Of a DNA stretch of 24,941 nucleotides, positions 6,917 through 14,122 are shown piece after piece; the first letter of the stretch is position 1; each line of letters starts with the position of its first letter. Origin of the DNA: Chloroflexota bacterium (GTDB taxonomy: Bacteria > Chloroflexota > Dehalococcoidia > SM23-28-2 > RBG-16-64-32). A program made the position numbers and the translations under genes. The stretch spans positions 3,107 to 28,047 of the forward strand of contig VBJT01000139.1 of the NCBI GenBank assembly GCA_005880075.1, written 5' to 3'. A model generated the notes under the pieces. That model made no database searches, was not told the origin of the DNA, and worked only from the letters and a program-made list of their open reading frames with translations.

Positions 6917-6937
6917 ACATACGGGTAGGGGGTATGT
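6917..6937. promoter_or_regulatory. Inverted repeat ACATAC-N9-GTATGT, possible second operator
   Basis: A perfect 6-bp inverted repeat with a G-rich 9-base centre lies just upstream of the Rrf2 promoter and four bases after the permease stop. On the minus strand the centre is C-rich, reminiscent of CsoR-family operator sites, but no such regulator is in the window. It may instead be a weak hairpin at the end of the permease operon. Confidence 0.35.
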
Positions 6938-6940
6938 CCA

Positions 6941-8092
6941 TTAAACCAAGAACAGGATCGCGGGCACGAGAAGGATCGCCCCAAGAAAGAGCGCGAATCC
7001 GCGACGCGTTTGCGTTATCCGCCGCGCGAGACTGAGGATGGCGTTCGAATACGGCTTATAGGCGAAGAGGAGGACGACAAGGGAGACGTAGCCGCCGACC
7101 GCCATTTCGGTGAAAACGATGGTAAAGGCGCGCGGTGAATTGAGCAGTAATGCAGCGATCAGCGTGTCCACCCACGTGGAAATATTTGCGCCCATGACGT
7201 AAGGAATGATATTGCTGCGCCGGACGTATCCTTTGAGCGAGAGGGGTATCAACAGAGTCACAGACAAAGAGACAGACATTGTGACCGCAGTTATAGCCAG
7301 GCCGAGCGCGAACATCGCCAAGGGGTGGTGCAGCCATTCCTTGACCCGCTCCACCTTCAAGCTCGGCTGTTCCAGATTGGGAAGCGCGCGGTCGAACACC
7401 GCGAACGCAAGTAGAAGCACGCCGATGCCAATGCCAAACATCGCCAGAGCGGGCAGGTGATCGTCGATACGGCGGACTATCGGGTCGTACACCACGTTTA
7501 TGATCGAGGTAATCCCCGGCGGCGTTCCCAGGCGGATAGAGTCAAACCAGCCGGCCTTCAGTACGAGAATGCCAATTGGCAGGACCGGCAGCCAAAGTGT
7601 AAATGCAACGAGCAGCGCGACGACGCCGATGAACAAGCCATCGGCCGTACGCCGGTGCATGAGGTATTGGATGAACCCGACGAAAAGGACAATGAAGGAG
7701 GCACCGAGCCTGGAGCCGTTAATCATGGCGAATGCTTCGATGTCTGACAGGGTGCCCTTGCTGAAGAGGCTCAATGAGATAGCTGCGACGGGCGAGCCAC
7801 TCATGACCGTATAGGCGCCCAGCCAGCCGAACCCGAGCGTGTTCACAGGCCCGTGGACGTCCAGTGCCTTGAGCACCGGTTTCAAGCCACCGGCGCCGCC
7901 CTTCAAGAGTTGGAGCGCAAGTACAAATAGGAACAGCCCGGCAAACGTATAGGCCGCAATCGCCGAAGCTTGAATAGCGCCGCGCCAGCGCGGCAACTCG
8001 ACGATGGCGTCTGTCTCTGCCTTGTGCGCTAGACCCAGTCGCTCGGGGAGAGCTGCCTCCCCCGCGCTTCCGTCGAGCGGATCAGATGGCAT
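6941..8092 (-). CDS. Na+/Pi-cotransporter-family permease, candidate sulfate importer
   Basis: The 383-residue integral membrane protein has roughly eight hydrophobic segments and two repeated core motifs, SGSPVAAISLS near residue 97 and GANISTWVDTLIAALLL near 300, resembling the duplicated core of the NaPi-II (PNaS) family. That family is known for sodium-driven phosphate uptake. The start ATG 8092 overlaps the ATP sulfurylase stop by 11 bases, so the gene is translationally tied to sulfate activation and is last in the sulfite reductase-APS reductase-sulfurylase operon. No phosphate genes are nearby. I infer that it imports sulfate or exports a product such as sulfite; the substrate is not shown by the sequence. 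Family call is good, substrate call weak. Confidence 0.75.
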   Translation of the reverse strand: MPSDPLDGSAGEAALPERLGLAHKAETDAIVELPRWRGAIQASAIAAYTFAGLFLFVLALQLLKGGAGGLKPVLKALDVHGPVNTLGFGWLGAYTVMSGSPVAAISLSLFSKGTLSDIEAFAMINGSRLGASFIVLFVGFIQYLMHRRTADGLFIGVVALLVAFTLWLPVLPIGILVLKAGWFDSIRLGTPPGITSIINVVYDPIVRRIDDHLPALAMFGIGIGVLLLAFAVFDRALPNLEQPSLKVERVKEWLHHPLAMFALGLAITAVTMSVSLSVTLLIPLSLKGYVRRSNIIPYVMGANISTWVDTLIAALLLNSPRAFTIVFTEMAVGGYVSLVVLLFAYKPYSNAILSLARRITQTRRGFALFLGAILLVPAILFLV

Positions 8093-9329
8093 GGTGCGGC
8101 GTCACCCGTTCCTGCATCGCTTCGATTAGAACGCGTGCGACCTCCGGACGTGAGAATTCGATGGGCGGCGCGACGCCTCCTTTCAGCATCTCGCGCACCT
8201 GCGTGCCGGAGAGCGTGACCCGCGCCTCGCCGTCGTGAGGGCAGGTCTTGACGCTCGCCATCTCGTCGCAGCGGCGGCAGAAGAAGGTGTGGTCGAACAT
8301 CAGCGGCGTGATCCCCAGTTCGCCCGGCGCGAACTCTTCGAAGATCCTCTGCGCGTCGAAGGTCCCGTAGTAGGAGCCGACGCCGGCATGGTCGCGGCCG
8401 ACGATGAAGTGCGTGCAGCCGTAATTCTTGCGGACGAGCGCATGGAAAACGGCTTCGCGCGGCCCGGCGTAGCGCATCGCCGCGGGGTTGACCGACAGCA
8501 GCACGCGGTCCTGAGGGTAGTAGTTCTCGAGCAGGACCTCGTAGCAGCGCATCCGCACCTCCGCGGGAATGTCGTCTGACTTCGTCTCGCCTACGAGTGG
8601 GTGCAGCAGCAGGCCGTCCACGATCTCCAGCGCGCACTTCTGGATATACTCATGCGCGCGGTGGACGGGGTTTCGCGTCTGGAAGCCGACGACAGTGCGC
8701 CATCCGCGCTGCGCGAAGACCGTACGCGTCTGCGCTGGCGTCAGGCGGTATTGATGGAAGTCTTCGTGCGTGGGCAGCTCGAAGACGCGAACGGGGCCTC
8801 CTAGAAGCACATCACCCTGCGTGTAGACCGCCGCGACCCCGGGATGCGCCTCGTCCTCCGTGCGGTAGATCTCGCGCGCTTCGAGGCGCCTATCGTATGC
8901 GAACTTTTGCTCGACTCGCATGACGGCCAGCACGCGGCCGGATACATCCGCAAGCGCGATATCAGAGCCCTCCGCGATCGCTTCCGCCTCTGTCGCGGAG
9001 ACGGCGAGTGTGATCGGTATCGGCCACGGGATGCCGGATATGAGATGCATCTCGCTCACAACCGAGCGGTAATCGGCTTCCGTCATGAAGCCGTTGAGCG
9101 GACTATAGCCGCCGATCGCGAGCAGTTCCAGGTCCGAAAGCGATCGTGGTGACAAGCGAAGGACCGGCAGCGAGGCGGCGCGCTCGCGAATTCCGTCGCA
9201 TTCCGCCCCGTTCGCTAGCAGGTCGACGAGCGGGCCGCCGTGGGCTTCGTATGTCTGAGTCGCAATCGTTTCCTTCAGGGCTTCGTCCTTCTGCGAAAGA
9301 GACGCCTCAAGGGAGGCGCCTCCAAACAA
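8082..9329 (-). CDS. sat: ATP sulfurylase (sulfate adenylyltransferase)
   Basis: The enzyme makes APS from sulfate and ATP. The signatures are QTRNPVHRAH (about residues 217-226) and GRDHAG (about 311-316), followed by a small Cys/His cluster (FCRRCDEM...TCPHD) common in bacterial homomeric Sat. There is no APS kinase domain. The start is uncertain: TTG 9329 is the only usual start codon between the upstream stop at 9350 and the conserved domain, and it lies inside a palindromic repeat. An ATT at 9266 has AAGGA well placed before it and would give the N-terminus IATQTYEAHGG, closer to the family start. The gene follows the APS reductase gene and overlaps the permease gene. Confidence 0.93.
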   Translation of the reverse strand: MFGGASLEASLSQKDEALKETIATQTYEAHGGPLVDLLANGAECDGIRERAASLPVLRLSPRSLSDLELLAIGGYSPLNGFMTEADYRSVVSEMHLISGIPWPIPITLAVSATEAEAIAEGSDIALADVSGRVLAVMRVEQKFAYDRRLEAREIYRTEDEAHPGVAAVYTQGDVLLGGPVRVFELPTHEDFHQYRLTPAQTRTVFAQRGWRTVVGFQTRNPVHRAHEYIQKCALEIVDGLLLHPLVGETKSDDIPAEVRMRCYEVLLENYYPQDRVLLSVNPAAMRYAGPREAVFHALVRKNYGCTHFIVGRDHAGVGSYYGTFDAQRIFEEFAPGELGITPLMFDHTFFCRRCDEMASVKTCPHDGEARVTLSGTQVREMLKGGVAPPIEFSRPEVARVLIEAMQERVTPHHAI

Positions 9330-9350
9330 GTGTTTGTTCGCCTCGCGGTC
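9303..9350. repeat. Palindrome-rich intergenic repeat between APS reductase and sat
   Basis: The stretch holds a 6-bp hairpin CGCCTC-AAGG-GAGGCG (9303-9318), the 12-base palindrome GGAGGCGCCTCC (9312-9323) and an AACAA/TTGTT hairpin (about 9324-9338). The order CCTCCAAACAA...TTCGCC is also seen near 24431-24450, suggesting an interspersed element that now forms part of the apparent sat N-terminus. Confidence 0.55.
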
Positions 9351-10075
9351 TACTCGTGCAGACCGCACTCCTTGTACTCGGGGTTCTCCCACCACCAGCG
9401 GCCGGCCCGGATGTCCTCGCCCGGTTTGATAGCGCGCGTGCAAGGGGCGCAGCCGATGCTCGGATAGCCCTGGTCGTGGAGGCGGTTGTACGGGACCTTA
9501 TTTGCCTTGACGTATGCCCAGACATCGTCGTTGGACCACTCGATGAGCGGGTTGACCTTAAGCATCGCGTTGCCTTCGTCCCATTCGATCGCCGGAGTGT
9601 CTGTGCGTGTGACTGACTGGTCTTTGCGAAGTCCGGTCATCCAGGCGGTTGCGTCAGAGAGCGCGCGCTTCAGCGGCTGGACTTTGCGAATGGCGCAGCA
9701 CTCGCGGCGGTTCTCGACGCTTTCGCGGAAGGAGTAGAAGCCCTTCTCGCGGACAAGTGATTCGACCTTTTGGTGGTCTGGGAACATGACCTCGATCGGG
9801 ATGTCGCTGTATTTGAAGCGGACGTTCTCCATCACCTCGTACGTCTCGTCGTTGAGACGGCCGGTATCGAGCGTGAATACGCGGACATTCGGCGCATTCT
9901 TCGCGATGATGTCCTGAAGCACGACATCTTCGGCCCCAAAGCTGTTCGCGAACTTAATCGCCGGGCCAAACGTCTCGCCTGCCCAACGGACGATCTCTTC
10001 CGCGGACCTCTGGCCGAGCTCGGCATTTAGCCGCTCGGCGTCCGCCGACGTGTATTTAGCCGCTTCTGTTACCAT
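9350..10075 (-). CDS. cysH: Assimilatory APS reductase, [4Fe-4S] type
   Basis: The enzyme reduces APS to sulfite with electrons from thioredoxin. It has the PAPS/APS reductase fold, with SFGAEDVVL (45-53) and LDTGRL (69-74). The paired cysteines Cys126-Cys127 and Cys209-x2-Cys212 are the ligands of the [4Fe-4S] cluster that marks APS-type reductases; Cys237 in ECGLHE near the C-terminus is the catalytic cysteine. This explains why no APS kinase is needed in the cluster. Length (241 aa) is normal. The start ATG 10075 has AGGAGG six bases upstream. It lies between sulfite reductase and ATP sulfurylase, so the operon encodes the whole path from sulfate to sulfide. Confidence 0.95.
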   Translation of the reverse strand: MVTEAAKYTSADAERLNAELGQRSAEEIVRWAGETFGPAIKFANSFGAEDVVLQDIIAKNAPNVRVFTLDTGRLNDETYEVMENVRFKYSDIPIEVMFPDHQKVESLVREKGFYSFRESVENRRECCAIRKVQPLKRALSDATAWMTGLRKDQSVTRTDTPAIEWDEGNAMLKVNPLIEWSNDDVWAYVKANKVPYNRLHDQGYPSIGCAPCTRAIKPGEDIRAGRWWWENPEYKECGLHE

Positions 10076-10133
10076 TCGATCCTCCTATTCGCTGTTCACG
10101 ATCGCTTGCCCCACTCCAACCCGAAAGGGAAAG

Positions 10134-10150
10134 GTGGGGGACACCCCCAC
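10134..10150. repeat. Hairpin GTGGGGG-ACA-CCCCCAC in the sir-cysH gap
   Basis: A perfect 7-bp GC-rich stem with a three-base loop lies in the 158-base gap between the sulfite reductase stop and the APS reductase start. No T-run follows on the minus strand, so it is more likely an mRNA processing or stability element than a terminator. Confidence 0.5.
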
Positions 10151-10193
10151 ACCCCCGGCCTGCGGCGCTGTTTTTGCACCCAATTCGACGGAC

Positions 10194-10216
10194 GCAACAC
10201 TCCGGAGTGCTGTTGC
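10194..10216. repeat. REP-like imperfect palindrome downstream of sulfite reductase
   Basis: The core CACTCCGGAGTG is a perfect 12-base palindrome, extended by GCAA on the left and, after a three-base insertion, by GTTGC on the right. It stands 18 bases beyond the sulfite reductase stop and does not match the RAYT-linked repeats at 3421 and 4010. Confidence 0.5.
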
Positions 10217-10233
10217 CACGGACAATCGCCCGC

Positions 10234-12051
10234 CTAGACTGCGCACTCGCCTTCGCCGCGGATGACCTGGAAGAGCTCATCCTTGCCCCAGTCCATGTAC
10301 GCCTGGATATCCTGGTGGACGGGGCCGACGTCCTTGAACTCGTCCAACAGCGGGTCGAAAGTTTTCGGGCCGACCCGGTCGACGAAAGCGACGAACTCCT
10401 CGCCTTCGCTTCGATTGTCCTGATAGTACTGGATGATCTTGCGGATCGCCTCGGGCGCGCGCTTGGCCGGCACGCGGGTGACGCGGACGCCGTACTTGGC
10501 GCCGCCGACGTACCCTCCGCCGCCGAGGAAGATGTCCGCGCACGGGATCTCGGCGCCGTTCGCCTTGAAAGACGAGCCCTGCAAGCCGATGGCGGCGAGG
10601 TGGTGCTGGCCACAGCCGTTCGGGCAGCCACTCGATTTTATGTGGATCTGCTGCACGAGTGGGTCATCAATGCCCCATTCTTTGACCGCCTCAGTGATCG
10701 CCCGGCCGACGCCCTGCGAGGAGGTGATCCCCATCTTGCAGGAGTCGGTGCCCGGGCAGGCGACGGTGTCCGCGATCAGACCTGCTTCTGACTCGCCGAG
10801 GTCCAGAGCCTTCAGCTCAGCGTGGAGGGCAGGGAGCGATTCCTCATGCACCCAGCGCAGCACCAGGTTCTGGTTCTGCTGCGTGCGCCCGTTGCCGCCG
10901 GCAAACGTGCGCATGATAGCAGCGAGGCCGCGGAACTGCTCCGGCGAGATGTTCCCGAGCGGCACGGTAACAGTGACCGCGACGAAGCCCGGCTGCCGTT
11001 GCTTCACGACGTTTGTCTGCACCCAGCGGTCGAAGCCTTCGCCCGGTCGAATGCCATTGGGCGCGGCGCCGGGCGTGGGGCCTTCGGGCGCGAGCTGCAT
11101 GAGGGCAGGCATATCGAGCGGTTCCCAACCCCACGGCTGGTCGAGCTCTTCCTGCACGAGCTTTTTGAACTCGTTGATTCCGATCTTGTGCAGAAGGAAC
11201 TTCACGCGCGCCTTGTTCATGTTCTTGCGCAGGAAGTTATCGAGCCCACCCTCTTTGTCGAACACCTTGAGGCAGGCCTCTGCCACACGAATGTACTCTC
11301 CGTTGTCCGCCTCTGCGAAGTCCCAGACGACGTCTGCCTTGCGTGGCATCGTCGAGAGACCGCCGCCGACCACGACTTCGAAGCCGCGAATCTCGCGGCC
11401 GTTCTCGCGCTTGATCTTCGCGATGAAACCCATGTCGTGGAATGGCGTGCCTGCACAATCGGTAGGACCGCAGGAGAATGCAGTCTTCCACTTGCGCGGC
11501 AGATTCTGGCAGATAGGGTTGCGCAGCATGTTGCGGGCATAGGCCGCGAGGTAGGGCGTGACGTAAAACAGCTCGTGGCCGTCGCCCGAAACGCCGGCGT
11601 AGGGACAGCCGGTAACATTGCGAACGGTGTGGCCACACGCTTCGCGGGTGGTCAGTCCGGCGTCGGCCAGGATCTTAAGGACCTCGGCCGTGCGGTCGAG
11701 GTTCACGAAGTGGAACTGGAAGTTCTCGCGCGTCGTAATGTGGCCGCGGCGATAGCCGGAGTAGTCCTCGGCGACGACGGCCATCGCCTCCATCTGCTCG
11801 GCGTTGACGCCACCGTACGGCAGCTTCACGCGGATCATCTGGTTGTCCATCTGACGCTGCCCATAGACGCCCATGCGCAGGCGGAAGGGGGTAAACTCGC
11901 CCTCGAGGCCCTCTTCGTCCTTGCGGAAGAGACCCGCTTCGGTCTTGAAATTCGCGATCTCTTCGTCGAGCGTGACGAAGACGTGGCCCGGCCTTAGCTC
12001 ATGCGGGACTTTGGGATGAGCGGCGGATGAGGGAGCTTCTTCGATTACCAT
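10234..12051 (-). CDS. sir: Siroheme/[4Fe-4S] sulfite (or nitrite) reductase, ferredoxin type
   Basis: The 605-residue protein is a full-length duplicated sulfite/nitrite reductase. The coupled siroheme/[4Fe-4S] ligands are visible as Cys432-x5-Cys438 (ACPGTDSCKMG) and Cys476-x3-Cys480 (SSGCPNGCG). The N-terminal half carries RRGHITTRENFQFH and VRNVTGCPYAG, typical of the family. It catalyses the six-electron reduction of sulfite to sulfide. Sequence alone hardly separates sulfite from nitrite reductases; APS reductase and sulfurylase directly downstream decide for sulfite. No partner flavoprotein is encoded nearby, so ferredoxin is the likely donor. The start ATG 12051 has GAGGTG seven bases upstream. 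The gene is driven by the near-consensus promoter at 12113-12141 and has a structured 55-base leader. Confidence 0.93.
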   Translation of the reverse strand: MVIEEAPSSAAHPKVPHELRPGHVFVTLDEEIANFKTEAGLFRKDEEGLEGEFTPFRLRMGVYGQRQMDNQMIRVKLPYGGVNAEQMEAMAVVAEDYSGYRRGHITTRENFQFHFVNLDRTAEVLKILADAGLTTREACGHTVRNVTGCPYAGVSGDGHELFYVTPYLAAYARNMLRNPICQNLPRKWKTAFSCGPTDCAGTPFHDMGFIAKIKRENGREIRGFEVVVGGGLSTMPRKADVVWDFAEADNGEYIRVAEACLKVFDKEGGLDNFLRKNMNKARVKFLLHKIGINEFKKLVQEELDQPWGWEPLDMPALMQLAPEGPTPGAAPNGIRPGEGFDRWVQTNVVKQRQPGFVAVTVTVPLGNISPEQFRGLAAIMRTFAGGNGRTQQNQNLVLRWVHEESLPALHAELKALDLGESEAGLIADTVACPGTDSCKMGITSSQGVGRAITEAVKEWGIDDPLVQQIHIKSSGCPNGCGQHHLAAIGLQGSSFKANGAEIPCADIFLGGGGYVGGAKYGVRVTRVPAKRAPEAIRKIIQYYQDNRSEGEEFVAFVDRVGPKTFDPLLDEFKDVGPVHQDIQAYMDWGKDELFQVIRGEGECAV

Positions 12052-12069
12052 GGAGCACCTCGATTCCGT

Positions 12070-12103
12070 CCGGTGAGACAGTTAGTCGACTTTGTCTATC
12101 CGG
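12070..12103. promoter_or_regulatory. Structured leader of sulfite reductase mRNA
   Basis: CCGG ends and AGACA/TGTCT arms pair around a 12-base loop that itself contains the palindrome AGTCGACT, giving a hairpin with one 2x2 internal loop. It lies between the predicted transcription start and the Shine-Dalgarno of the gene starting at 12051. It could be an RNA control element or a DNA operator for a regulator. Confidence 0.5.
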
Positions 12104-12112
12104 TAACTCGGA

Positions 12113-12141
12113 ATTATAGCGCGCCTGCCTCGGCGCGTCAA
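12113..12141 (-). promoter_or_regulatory. Strong promoter of the sulfate reduction operon
   Basis: On the minus strand TTGACG (12136-12141) and a perfect TATAAT (12113-12118) are separated by 17 bases. It lies in the 3' part of the decayed DinB-like frame and 61 bases before the sulfite reductase ATG. Confidence 0.85.
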
Positions 12142-12535
12142 CGCTCGCCCATTGTACACCGGCCCAGAGAAGCACTGTGGGGGCTTCCGGCGGATGCCTA
12201 ACGCGAGCGTCTCTGGCTCTATCTAGTGCGACCGCGTCGTTAAGCGAGTCGAAATACGCGCGAGCACGCCCGCGAACTCGCCGCCGGTAGACTTCCAGTT
12301 CCTCCCAGGAGTCGACCTGCTCCGGCTCAATAGCCGAGGTGCCCCCCGGATCAGTCAGCCAGCCAGCGGAGGTACGCCCAGTTGACGTGCACAAAGGCAT
12401 CGCGCAATGCGGCCAGCCCGATCCCGGTGCCGGCTTCGTGACCACATCGTTGCCGAGTGGACGGATGGCCTCCGTGTACTGGCGCCGGGAGTATTCGGTG
12501 CGGCCGAAGAGCTCTTTGATGGCGGCGCGGTCCAT
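12140..12535 (-). pseudogene. Decayed DinB-like (four-helix metal-binding fold) protein gene
   Basis: The N-terminus MDRAAIKELFGRTEYSRRQY and ...RPLGNDVVTKPAPGSGW resemble DinB-family proteins, but the conserved stretch LRDAFVHVNWAYLRWL is found only in another frame. It is best explained by a 1-base deletion near 12408-12414 and a 4-base tandem duplication (AGCC AGCC at 12357-12364), after which the first frame resumes (TDPGGTSAIEPEQV...AYFDSLND). The rest lacks the family's His-rich C-terminal helix, and the frame runs on into the sulfite reductase start. It begins one base after the GNAT stop. Two compensating changes leave an open frame of 178 codons, so the locus could be mistaken for an intact gene. 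Confidence 0.7.
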
Positions 12536-12536
12536 G

Positions 12537-12986
12537 CTAGCCGAGCCATTTCAGGTACGCGTTTGCGCGCCCGAATCCGTGACGTTCGTAAAACCGGTGC
12601 GCATCGGCGCGTCCGGCGTTGGAGGATAGCTCGATGTGGGTTAGCCCGTGCTCGCGAGCCCAAGACTCGGCTACGGCCATCATTAGCGCGCCGATGCCTT
12701 GCGACCGCCTTTCTTTGTCCACGACCATGTCCTGGAGCCAGCACTTCGGCCCGAACCCTAAGGACTGGATGTCCGCGTAGACGCTGGTCAGACCCACCGC
12801 GGCATCACCGTCAAAGGCAAGAAGAACGTCAGCGTTCGTCTGTTCTACCGCCCAGCGGAAGGCAGCGGAGAAGCGCTCCCGCGTGTAGCCGGGCGGCATG
12901 CTACCCGGCGGCTCGAAAAGTTGCTCGCGCAGATAGCACGCGGCTTCCTCATCCTCGAGGGTCGCGGGGCGGATCTCGATAGTCAC
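12537..12986 (-). CDS. GNAT-family N-acetyltransferase (149 aa)
   Basis: The protein starts VTIEIRPATLEDEEAACYLR and has the acetyl-CoA motif VVDKERRSQGIGALMMAVAE (the Q/R-x-x-G-x-G/A loop is RSQGIGA) and the C-terminal motif HRFYERHGFGRANAYLKWLG. A small-molecule or N-terminal amine acetyltransferase is likely; the substrate is unknown. The start GTG 12986 fits the family N-terminus; the upstream open frame to 13193 is a shadow of the CysO::AhpD gene. It lies 31 bases after that gene and one base before the DinB-like remnant, within the riboswitch-led gene series. A link to cysteine or serine acetylation is tempting, but it is a GNAT, not a CysE-type hexapeptide enzyme. Confidence 0.85.
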   Translation of the reverse strand: MTIEIRPATLEDEEAACYLREQLFEPPGSMPPGYTRERFSAAFRWAVEQTNADVLLAFDGDAAVGLTSVYADIQSLGFGPKCWLQDMVVDKERRSQGIGALMMAVAESWAREHGLTHIELSSNAGRADAHRFYERHGFGRANAYLKWLG

Positions 12987-13017
12987 GTTTCGGGGCGGCT
13001 CGGTCCATGGGGTCTTG

Positions 13018-13842
13018 TTACGCTGTGGCGGCCTGCTCTGGTAGTCGGCGGACCTCGTACCAGCCTGGCACCAGCCGAAACCCGATCGCCATGCGATTCC
13101 AGGCATTGATGGCGGCGATGGCGAGCGTGAGGTCGGAGATCTCCTTATCATCGAAGTGAAGGCGGGCGTCCTCGTAGACATCGTCCGGCGCACCGGTCTC
13201 GGCGACGAGCGTGAGAGCTTCCGTCCAGGCGAGGGCGGCGCGCTCGCGTTCGCTGTAGAGGTGGGACTCGCGCCAGGCGTTCAGCATGCAGAGCCGCTCT
13301 TCACTTTCCCCGGCGGCACGCGCTTCCTTCCAGTGCATGTCGAGGCAGAAGGCGCAACTGTTGAGCTGCGACGCGCGTAGCTTGACCAGTTCGAGCAGCG
13401 GACGCTCGAGGCCCGATTGCTCGACGTAGTCCTGAAGCTGCTTGAGCGCCTGGTAGGCGCCCGGAGACGCGCGGTAGTACTTCAGGCGCGGCTCGGATGG
13501 TGGCTCTTCCGCGCCGCCAGCGACTGCGGGAACAATGCTGATCTCGTCGCCCGGCCTGAGCGCCGTCTGGACGCCCTGCGCGAACCGGACGTCCTCGCCG
13601 TTGATATAGATGTTTACGAAGCGACGCAGCTCGCCTGTCTCGTCGAGAAGGCGGTCCTTCAGCCCGGGATACTGCGCGTCGAGACCATCGATACACTGAG
13701 TCAGAGTGTCTCCGCTACCGGAGACTACGTCCTGGTCATTGGTCAGCTTGCGAAGCGGCGTCGGTATACGGACTATGACGCTCAACCGCAGGCTTTCCTG
13801 CCCAGGGATTACACCGGACTCTGGTTCTCGTTGCATCGCCAT
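13018..13842 (-). CDS. CysO-like sulfur carrier fused to AhpD-like (carboxymuconolactone decarboxylase fold) domain
   Basis: Residues about 19-110 are a CysO-like domain, closer to mycobacterial CysO than the other two carriers (LSVIVRIPTPLRKL, RFVNIYINGEDVRF, PGDEISIVPAVAGG). Gly109-Gly110 is followed by AEEPPSEP, a flexible linker, and then residues 118-270 form an AhpD/CMD-type helical domain with Glu151, Cys163-x2-Cys166 and His170 (NSCAFCLDMH), the redox thiol motif of alkylhydroperoxidases. I know of no characterised protein with this architecture. A JAMM cut after Gly110 would free both parts. The start ATG 13842 has GAGGAGG about ten bases upstream. It is the third gene after the SAM riboswitch. 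The AhpD part might reduce or protect the thiocarboxylate or act as a carrier-specific thiol enzyme; this is speculation. Confidence 0.88.
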   Translation of the reverse strand: MAMQREPESGVIPGQESLRLSVIVRIPTPLRKLTNDQDVVSGSGDTLTQCIDGLDAQYPGLKDRLLDETGELRRFVNIYINGEDVRFAQGVQTALRPGDEISIVPAVAGGAEEPPSEPRLKYYRASPGAYQALKQLQDYVEQSGLERPLLELVKLRASQLNSCAFCLDMHWKEARAAGESEERLCMLNAWRESHLYSERERAALAWTEALTLVAETGAPDDVYEDARLHFDDKEISDLTLAIAAINAWNRMAIGFRLVPGWYEVRRLPEQAATA

Positions 13843-13879
13843 CTGCGGTTCCTCCTCACATTATTTTCGTATCAGATCG

Positions 13880-14122
13880 CTAACCTTCGACGACGTCCTC
13901 GTACACGGGGTCGATCCGAACGCCTTGGTCCTTGACCCAGTCGAGCCCCCGATCGATCTCATCCCGCTCGCCTTCAAGTTCAAGGATTACCCAGCCGCGG
14001 TCGGCTTGGACGTCGGCGCGCCGGATGTTCGTGACGACTTCAAACTCGCGGCCGAGCTTCCAGATAATCGGCTCCTTGATTAGCGATTCCACAAAGGTGA
14101 ACTTCACACGTAGCTTATCCAT
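13880..14122 (-). CDS. NIL-domain protein (80 aa)
   Basis: The small ferredoxin-like-fold protein has the NIL pattern: strand LRVKFTF, helix IKEPIIWKLGREFEV, VTNIRRADVQADRGWVILELEG, and a final helix. NIL domains occur at the C-terminus of the methionine importer ATPase MetN, and a NIL protein with iron-sulfur motifs takes part in homocysteine synthesis in methanogens; this one lacks the 4Fe-4S cysteines. The ATG at 14122 overlaps the threonine synthase stop by one base (TGATG), so the two are coupled. Its place after a SAM riboswitch points to a sulfur amino acid role, perhaps sensing methionine or assisting sulfur transfer. Confidence 0.8.
   Translation of the reverse strand: MDKLRVKFTFVESLIKEPIIWKLGREFEVVTNIRRADVQADRGWVILELEGERDEIDRGLDWVKDQGVRIDPVYEDVVEG

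Noticed and set aside
10433..11997. Long plus-strand frames opposite sulfite reductase
   Set aside because: Antisense shadows of a protein with all siroheme/[4Fe-4S] ligands; no motif in the opposite translations.
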